Below the pieces are notes generated by a model that was not told the DNA's origin, ran no database searches, and worked only from the letters and a program-made list of their open reading frames with translations. This document shows, piece by piece, positions 13,899-18,297 of a stretch of 18,297 nt of DNA. The position numbers and the translations under genes are program-made. Positions within the stretch are counted from its first letter, which is position 1, and every line of letters begins with the position of its first letter. Source of the DNA: Bacteroidales bacterium UBA6346 (GTDB lineage Bacteria > Bacteroidota > Bacteroidia > Bacteroidales > UBA932). The DNA is taken from assembly GCA_002438905.1 (NCBI GenBank), contig DJSA01000010.1, forward strand, positions 1-18,297, read 5' to 3'.

Positions 13899-14843
13899 AT
13901 GGAAGAAAAATTTTCCTTTACCGGTTGCGGAACCGCGTTGGTCACCCCATTCAGAGATGGTGATGTTGACTTCGATGCATTCGAGAAGCTTGTTCTAAGA
14001 CAACTTAAGGCCGGAATACATTTCCTTGTGCCACTCGGCACCACAGGCGAGACTCCGTGTCTCGAAAATGACGAGAAACTGCAACTGCTTGTGCGTTGCC
14101 GTGAAATTATAGGGGCTCACGAACTTGCAGGCGGGAAAAAGACGCCACTTCTTGTCGGGGCCGGCACGAATTCGCTGAAGCAGACCATTCGGAACATAGA
14201 GTTTTTTTCTCCCCATGGTGCAGATGCGTTCCTTATTGTTGTTCCGTACTACAACAAGCCTACCCAGCGCGGTCAGTATGAGTATTTCAAGGCTGTTGCA
14301 GAGTCAACGGACAAGCCTATAGTAATTTACAATGTTCCTGGGCGCACTGGAGCAAATATGGAGGCGGAGACTTGTCTGAGGCTTGCCTGCGAGACTCCTA
14401 ATATAGTTGCCGTCAAGGAGGCTTCCGGCAAATACTCTCAAGTTGCGGATATAATAGCCGGCGCACCTGAAGGATTCTCCGTGCTGAGCGGTGACGATGA
14501 CTTCACGATGGCGTTCATGACCGCGGGGGCGAAGGGCGTTATAAGCGTTGCATCCAACATTCTTCCGGGAATGATGGTAAATTTTGTCGAGGCACTCGGT
14601 GCTCCGGCTGTCTGCGGAGATGAACTCGGAGCCGGCAATGTGGATATGGTTGCCGCCGAGCGCCTCTACTATCGCCTCCGTCCTCTTTTTTCTGCCTGCT
14701 TCGTGGAGAGTAACCCTATTCCTGTTAAGGCCGCGCTTTCTGAGATGGGGCTGATTGCCAATGAGTTGAGGCTTCCTCTTGTTTCAGCGCAGGCCTCCAC
14801 TATGGAGCTTATGAGAAAACTGGTAGCGGAATTGGGAAATTAG
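13899..14843 (+). CDS. dapA: 4-hydroxy-tetrahydrodipicolinate synthase
   Basis: Condenses pyruvate with aspartate semialdehyde, the committed step of the lysine/DAP branch; homotetrameric TIM barrel in the cytoplasm. Key parts are GTALVTPF (11-18), PLGTTGE (45-51), VPYYNKPTQRG (115-125), IYNVPGRTG with Tyr144 of the proton relay, and VAVKEASG with Schiff-base Lys173. The later LSGDDDFT stretch is also typical. The 314-residue length is about 20 more than E. coli DapA, mainly in the C-terminal helical part (ELGAGNVDMVAAERL). It is separated by 69 bp from dapB, with a small GCAGG/CCTGC hairpin at 13863-13878 between them, and by 50 bp from dapD. Same-strand order makes co-transcription likely. 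Confidence 0.96.
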   Translation: MEEKFSFTGCGTALVTPFRDGDVDFDAFEKLVLRQLKAGIHFLVPLGTTGETPCLENDEKLQLLVRCREIIGAHELAGGKKTPLLVGAGTNSLKQTIRNIEFFSPHGADAFLIVVPYYNKPTQRGQYEYFKAVAESTDKPIVIYNVPGRTGANMEAETCLRLACETPNIVAVKEASGKYSQVADIIAGAPEGFSVLSGDDDFTMAFMTAGAKGVISVASNILPGMMVNFVEALGAPAVCGDELGAGNVDMVAAERLYYRLRPLFSACFVESNPIPVKAALSEMGLIANELRLPLVSAQASTMELMRKLVAELGN

Positions 14844-14893
14844 GAAATTTGCGTGCATGTCCTCTTGCGGGTGCCGTGACATAAAAAAAGACA

Positions 14894-15649
14894 ATGACAA
14901 AACTGGAATTTTCGAATTTTTGCGATGACCTTGAGGGTGGCGAACTTCGTGTGGCAGAGAAGGTTGCTGGAGAATGGGTCGTGAATGTTGAGGTTAAGGA
15001 GATGATTCTGGAGGGTTTCCGGGTCGGCTCGCTAGTGCAGATGGGGGAGTTTGTGGACAAGGACACGGTGCCAGCGAGGCATTTCTCTCCATCGGACGGG
15101 GTGCGTTTAGTGCCCGGCGGAAGTGGTGTCCGAAGGGGAGCGTTTCTGGCGAAGAGCGTGGTGGTGATGCCGCCGGCGTATGTGAACATCGGGGCATACG
15201 TTGACGAAGGGACGATGATTGACTCCCATGCCCTTGTGGGTTCGTGCGCACAGGTAGGGAAGCGAGTGCATCTTTCGGCGGCCTCCCAACTTGGGGGCGT
15301 GCTTGAGCCTGTCGGGGCGCTTCCGGTCATCATCGAGGACGATGTTTTTATCGGTGGCAATTGCGGCATTTACGAGGGCACGGTTGTTAAAGAGCGTGCG
15401 GTGATAGGAACAGGGGTGATAATCAATTCCTCTACTGCGGTTTTTGATGCGACGACAGGCGAGTGGATTAGGCGCAATGGAACTGGTCAGATTGTGATTC
15501 CGGAGGGCGCGGTGGTGGTTGCCGGGTCTCGCCCTGTGACTCATGGGCCAGGTGCGGCGGCCGGGATTCATCTGTATTGTCCAGTTATTGTCAAGTACCG
15601 CGATGCCAAGACCTCCGGTTCCATACAGCTTGAAGAGATACTGAGGTAA
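14894..15649 (+). CDS. dapD: 2,3,4,5-tetrahydropyridine-2,6-dicarboxylate N-succinyltransferase
   Basis: Transfers succinyl from succinyl-CoA to tetrahydrodipicolinate, the step that marks the succinylase branch of DAP synthesis. The 251-residue protein has a short helical N-terminus with GELRVAEKVAGEWVVN (16-31) and then the left-handed beta-helix: RRGAFLAKSVVVMPPAYVNI (80-99), GAYVDEGTMID with catalytic Asp110, VGSCAQVGK, LGGVLEPV and IIEDDVFIGG (146-155). These are DapD rather than DapH (acetyl) patterns. E. coli DapD has 274 residues; the shortfall is in the N-terminal domain. A loop at about 189-200 (EWIRRNGTGQ) and a Gly/Ala loop at 215-225 are variable. The last codons (LEEILR, stop) recur in decayed form 65 bp downstream. 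Confidence 0.93.
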   Translation: MTKLEFSNFCDDLEGGELRVAEKVAGEWVVNVEVKEMILEGFRVGSLVQMGEFVDKDTVPARHFSPSDGVRLVPGGSGVRRGAFLAKSVVVMPPAYVNIGAYVDEGTMIDSHALVGSCAQVGKRVHLSAASQLGGVLEPVGALPVIIEDDVFIGGNCGIYEGTVVKERAVIGTGVIINSSTAVFDATTGEWIRRNGTGQIVIPEGAVVVAGSRPVTHGPGAAAGIHLYCPVIVKYRDAKTSGSIQLEEILR

Positions 15650-15718
15650 GATCGTCCCTTGAACTCCGTGCAGCGCCAGCTGGCTCGCATTGTCTTGAGG
15701 AACTGCTGCGGTAAGGTC
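15620..15718 (+). repeat. Decayed tandem copy of the dapD 3' end
   Basis: The 30 bases around the dapD stop, CTTGAAGAGATACTGAGGTA and onward through TCGTCCC, recur about 63-65 bp downstream as CTTGAGGAACTGCTGCGGTA and onward, matching at about 24 of 30 positions. The second copy still reads LEELLR followed by TAA in the equivalent frame, preceded by a Gly-Ser, against LEEILR in dapD. Identity continues past the stop into non-coding sequence (GRTCGTCCC), so it is not only protein convergence. It is most simply a remnant of a partial duplication or of a gene-end replacement. Confidence 0.5.
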
Positions 15719-15796
15719 GTCCCACGCTTCTAAAGGGAGAAAACAGTATGGAGGGAGGGTTGCACTTCCTGCGGCGGACTTGAACGGAATAGAAAA

Positions 15797-16807
15797 ATGA
15801 AGAAAATGACGTTTTATAAATACAACGGGGCCGGGAACGATTTCCTTGTCACCGATAACCGTGGCGGAGGTATTCATCTGACGGAAAAGTATATATCCGA
15901 AATATGCGACCGTCACTACGGCGTGGGTGCCGATGGCGTGATGCTGCTCGGAGCCGGACGCGCTGGTTTCGACTTTTCGATGGACTATTACAACTCAGAC
16001 GGCTCGGGCGGTATGATGTGCGGAAACGGAGGGCGGTGCATAGTCGCGTTTGCCGACTTTCTCGGTCTCAGACCTGTCGCGGTGGACGGATGTTGGACAT
16101 TCTCGGGACCTGATGGGATGCATAAGGCGTATGTTCTTAAGAATGAGGGGGATGATAAGAGTTTGGCCGGCGGAAACGCGCGGATTGTGCGACTGAAGAT
16201 GAAGGACATCTTCGTGGCTGAGCATTATGACTCCCTGACGGCCGATCATTCGGCTTCCGGGTGGTTCATCGACACCGGCACACGGCATTTCGTCCGTTTT
16301 GTCGATGCTCCGGTGGATGCAAAGTTTGTCGAGGAGGCAGGGCGATGCCTTCGCTGGGCTTCAGAGTTCGCACCGGCAGGAGTTAATGTTAATTTTGTTT
16401 GTGGTGGCAACCCTCTGAAAGTGAGGACATTCGAGAAAGGTGTCGAGGCGGAGACCTGTGCTTGTGGGACCGGTATCACAGCTTCTGCAGTCGCAGCTTG
16501 GTTGAATGGCGTGGAGCCGGACTCATGTGATGTCATGACAGGAGCCCAGCACTACGAGGTTGATGCCCTTAACGACCGCCTCTCCGTTGATTTCCTTCCA
16601 CATTTTCGCCCCGAAGACATCCTCCGCGCCACGTCGACCACTCAAGGCTGCGAAGCCTCATCCCAAGGCACCGCAGCCTCTGCGCACTCCCCAGATGCAT
16701 CTGCTCCTTCACACGTTCCTGCCGCTCAATCCCCCGGCACTCCGTTTCTCACGGACGTCTGGCTCACTGGACCGGCGACTCTCGTGGCAAAAATCGACAT
16801 ATTGTAG
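15797..16807 (+). CDS. dapF: Diaminopimelate epimerase with C-terminal low-complexity insert
   Basis: Converts LL- to meso-diaminopimelate without a cofactor, using two cysteines as acid and base. Both are present: MCGNGGRC (Cys75) and CACGTG (Cys223). The start KYNGAGNDFLVTD (8-20), YGVGADG and the duplicated hot-dog-like fold pattern confirm the family. The protein has 336 residues against about 260-275 normally. Most of the excess is a Ser/Ala/Pro/Thr-rich stretch at about 271-316, between the strand RLSVDFLPHF and the final strand DVWLTGPATLVAKIDI, where a tight turn is usual. The reading frame passes through it intact and the final strand is conserved, so the enzyme is probably active. 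It closes the dap cluster, 147 bp after dapD. Confidence 0.94.
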   Translation: MKKMTFYKYNGAGNDFLVTDNRGGGIHLTEKYISEICDRHYGVGADGVMLLGAGRAGFDFSMDYYNSDGSGGMMCGNGGRCIVAFADFLGLRPVAVDGCWTFSGPDGMHKAYVLKNEGDDKSLAGGNARIVRLKMKDIFVAEHYDSLTADHSASGWFIDTGTRHFVRFVDAPVDAKFVEEAGRCLRWASEFAPAGVNVNFVCGGNPLKVRTFEKGVEAETCACGTGITASAVAAWLNGVEPDSCDVMTGAQHYEVDALNDRLSVDFLPHFRPEDILRATSTTQGCEASSQGTAASAHSPDASAPSHVPAAQSPGTPFLTDVWLTGPATLVAKIDIL

Positions 16808-16835
16808 AATATTTCCCTCAAAAACATTATTTTTG
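16801..16835 (+). promoter_or_regulatory. Candidate promoter for the DUF975 gene
   Basis: TATTTTTG (16828-16835) matches TAnnTTTG exactly; ATTG (16801-16804) lies 23 bases upstream, overlapping the end of dapF. The predicted start near 16841 suggests that the DUF975 gene can be expressed apart from the dap cluster. Confidence 0.35.
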
Positions 16836-16927
16836 CATGCTCAATGTCTAATTCAGAAACTCTGGCGACTTGATTGGATATGTGACCAATGAGAAAAAAT
16901 ATAGACCAAAAAGATACTCAAACCATT

Positions 16928-17587
16928 ATGATGACAACTAATCAGGAATTTAAGAATGCGGCTCTTGCCGCATTGAAAGGCAATTGGGCACCGGCGGTTC
17001 TCGCGACCCTCGTCTATTTCGTCATTTCCCTTGCGATTTCGGGCTCGACCACTTTCTATCAGTCGTGCAATCCGGACGCTTTCGTGCTCGGCACCGTGCC
17101 TCCGGCAATGTATGGTCTCAGCGGAAGTACGCTGATTTTGAGCATATTCCTGCTCTGGCCGCTTGGAATCGGCTTCGCATACGCCTTCAATGCTCTATAT
17201 GCCTATTCAGACTCGAATGTCGTCTCCAACATTTTCGGCTATGGATTCAAGATTTACTGGCGGGCAATAGGCGGTGTGCTCTTGGTTCAGATTTTCACTT
17301 TCCTCTGGACACTTCTGCTCATAGTTCCGGGCATCATCAAGGCATATTCCTACTCGATGACTCCATACATTCTCGTCGACAATCCTGAACTTTCGGTGCG
17401 TGATGCTATCAGACGAAGCCAGCAGATGATGGTAGGACAGAAGTTCAATCTGTTCTGGCTGCAGCTCAGCTTCATAGGCTGGTTCCTCCTCGCCTGCCTT
17501 ACCGGCGGAATCGGTTTCCTCTGGTTCCTGCCTTACTATCAGACATCCGAGGCTGCGTTCTACCAGAACCTCAAGAACAATCTTTGA
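16928..17587 (+). CDS. DUF975 family integral membrane protein
   Basis: A multi-pass membrane protein of unknown function. After a cytoplasmic start (NQEFKNAALAALKGNW, a common DUF975 opening) come hydrophobic segments around VLATLVYFVISLAISG, LSGSTLILSIFLLWPLGIGF, AIGGVLLVQIFTFLWTLLLI and LSFIGWFLLACLTGGIGFLW. The DUF975 signature is clear in PGIIKAYSYSMTPYILVDNP, the amphipathic SVRDAIRRSQQMMVGQK, and the ending LPYYQTSEAAFYQNL. ATG 16928 (or 16931) was chosen because the conserved part starts there; ATG 16889 adds a polar 13-residue tail (MRKNIDQKDTQTI) and cannot be excluded. It is the last gene on the plus strand and converges with rimM. Nothing ties it functionally to the dap genes. Confidence 0.85.
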   Translation: MMTTNQEFKNAALAALKGNWAPAVLATLVYFVISLAISGSTTFYQSCNPDAFVLGTVPPAMYGLSGSTLILSIFLLWPLGIGFAYAFNALYAYSDSNVVSNIFGYGFKIYWRAIGGVLLVQIFTFLWTLLLIVPGIIKAYSYSMTPYILVDNPELSVRDAIRRSQQMMVGQKFNLFWLQLSFIGWFLLACLTGGIGFLWFLPYYQTSEAAFYQNLKNNL

Positions 17588-17659
17588 AAAAATCGCCTCA
17601 ATTCGAAGATATATTCTTTGTGGAAAATTTCTTAGAAATGCTTATTGGGGGAGCAATAA

Positions 17660-18265
17660 TTATAATAAGCCTTCCGGCAGGGACATCACGAGCGTGAGCG
17701 TCTCCGAGTCGGCTGAAACGATGAAATCTTCATGGAGCGGGATAATCACCGCTCCTTTTTTTGTGCCGGTGCCCCCTGTGCCGTCTTTATGGACATCCGA
17801 GGCTCCCGTGCTGTCATTGGGCATCACCTCTATGCATGGATTTCCCGGAATATCAAGAAAGTCAGTCACTTTACCGAGGATTGTCGCTGCGGGGGACTTG
17901 GCCCGTTTCCACTTTCCTGTTCGGGCGGAGTTGTCATCACCGGCCGACGCCACAGTCATGACCGTCCATCCGACGAAATCCATTTCTTCCTCATATTCGC
18001 CGTCGTCCTCAATGTAGATGTCCTTTCCGACAAGTTCTTCCGCGTCTTCATAGCTGCGTATGTCGTTCAGGCGTACAACGGCTTTGCTTGTTCCCTTGCG
18101 GACGAATGATTCAATGAAAAACGGAACCGGAAGTCCGTCGAAATAGACGAACACCGGTTCCGAAATCTCCAAATCTTCGGGTGCGATTGACAGGAAACTG
18201 AAAACGACAGCCCCGTCAGTTCCGTCAGATTTGCTTGCCTTGGCTATCTTAAGCAGGTTTTCCAA
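17660..18265 (-). CDS. rimM: Ribosome maturation factor RimM, with two hydrophilic inserts; start uncertain
   Basis: Assists 30S subunit maturation by binding ribosomal protein S19 and the 16S 3' domain. The N-terminal RimM domain (about 5-88) shows LLKIAKASKSDG, EPVFVYFDGLPVPFFIESF, KGTSKAVVRLNDI and EDAEELVGKDIY. The C-terminal PRC-barrel shows GKVTDFLDIPGNPCIEV (131-147), then VIIPLHEDFIVS and the typical ending LPEGLL. The 201-residue length exceeds the usual ~170-175 because of inserts at about 107-127 (basic) and 150-170 (Asp/Ser/Gly/Thr-rich). The usual HG of the N-terminal 'K.HG..G' motif reads SDG. The first possible start is TTG 18265; the frame stays open to the window edge, so an upstream ATG outside is possible. 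Another frame ends in PAEA-TAA at 18285-18283, perhaps the tail of the preceding gene. Confidence 0.85.
   Translation of the reverse strand: MENLLKIAKASKSDGTDGAVVFSFLSIAPEDLEISEPVFVYFDGLPVPFFIESFVRKGTSKAVVRLNDIRSYEDAEELVGKDIYIEDDGEYEEEMDFVGWTVMTVASAGDDNSARTGKWKRAKSPAATILGKVTDFLDIPGNPCIEVMPNDSTGASDVHKDGTGGTGTKKGAVIIPLHEDFIVSADSETLTLVMSLPEGLL
17734..17762 (+). terminator. Intrinsic terminator inside rimM, oriented for the DUF975 gene
   Basis: GGAGCGG (17734-17740) and CCGCTCC (17749-17755) form a 7-bp GC-rich stem with loop GATAATCA, followed at once by seven T (17756-17762). It faces the plus-strand transcript coming from the DUF975 gene, 147 bases past its stop. On the rimM strand the same bases encode KKGAVIIPL. 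The gap between the two converging genes has only a weak AT stem (TTATTG/CAATAA, 17642-17659). Confidence 0.55.
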
Positions 18266-18297
18266 TGGAAACTCATTTAAGATTAAGCCTCGGCAGG

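Noticed and set aside
14894..15649. DapH (acetyltransferase) rather than DapD
   Set aside because: RRGAFLAKSVVVMPPAYVNI, GTMIDS and VGSCAQVGK follow the DapD pattern; the DapH openings and its GTVVAGTPARVI ending are absent.
15107..15916. 269-codon minus-strand frame opposite dapD and the start of dapF
   Set aside because: Covers clear dapD and dapF coding sequence in antisense and crosses the intergenic gap; composition (His/Arg-rich) is that of a shadow frame.
1..18297. Mobile elements, CRISPR arrays, tRNA or rRNA genes
   Set aside because: No transposase or integrase motifs, no regularly spaced repeats and no tRNA TTCRA/anticodon-type folds were recognised; the 129-bp element is the only candidate mobile sequence and is listed with low confidence.

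Overview
The window looks like chromosomal DNA of a member of the Bacteroidota, most likely order Bacteroidales. The evidence is a SusC-type receptor with an STN domain, a FecR anti-sigma factor with a C-terminal DUF4974-like region, an ECF sigma factor and a lipoprotein glycosidase. Several gene starts also carry the Bacteroidota promoter form TTTG...TAnnTTTG (or TAnnTTCG), and most starts have A-rich leaders rather than clear Shine-Dalgarno sites. I cannot name the genus. I see no rRNA, tRNA, CRISPR array, transposase or phage gene.

Layout. (1) Positions 1-4036, minus strand: a glycan-uptake and cell-surface-signalling locus. In transcription order it holds an ECF sigma factor, a GH27 alpha-galactosidase lipoprotein, a FecR anti-sigma factor and the start of a SusC-like TonB-dependent receptor that runs off the left edge. 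The receptor frame is broken at a run of eight G (eight C on the coding strand). (2) 4180-5433, plus: phosphoglycerate kinase, divergent from the sigma factor; the two predicted promoters share one CAAATTTG palindrome. (3) 5434-5754: the longest gene-free stretch, with a 129-bp element bounded by inverted repeats and a strong hairpin. (4) 5755-8980, plus: an MMPL/RND-type exporter followed by a LolA-like periplasmic carrier. (5) 9004-10411, minus: a Dabb-domain protein and tryptophanyl-tRNA synthetase. (6) 10635-16807, plus: a lysine/diaminopimelate cluster in the order dapE-like, lysC, dapB, dapA, dapD, dapF, then a DUF975 membrane protein. (7) 17660 to the right end, minus: rimM.

How the genes fit together. 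In the left locus the receptor's STN domain would signal through FecR to the sigma factor, and the alpha-galactosidase supplies the enzyme, pointing to alpha-galactoside use. The right cluster encodes aspartokinase and most of the succinylase route from aspartate semialdehyde to meso-diaminopimelate. The aminotransferase, aspartate-semialdehyde dehydrogenase and lysA are not in the window.

Most of the content is ordinary core metabolism, and I found no clear new multi-gene system. The points most worth a second look are the homopolymer-broken SusC gene, the glycosidase inserted between sigma and anti-sigma genes, the inverted-repeat element after pgk, a decayed second copy of the dapD 3' end, low-complexity inserts in DapF and RimM, and a terminator-like hairpin for the DUF975 gene lying inside rimM.
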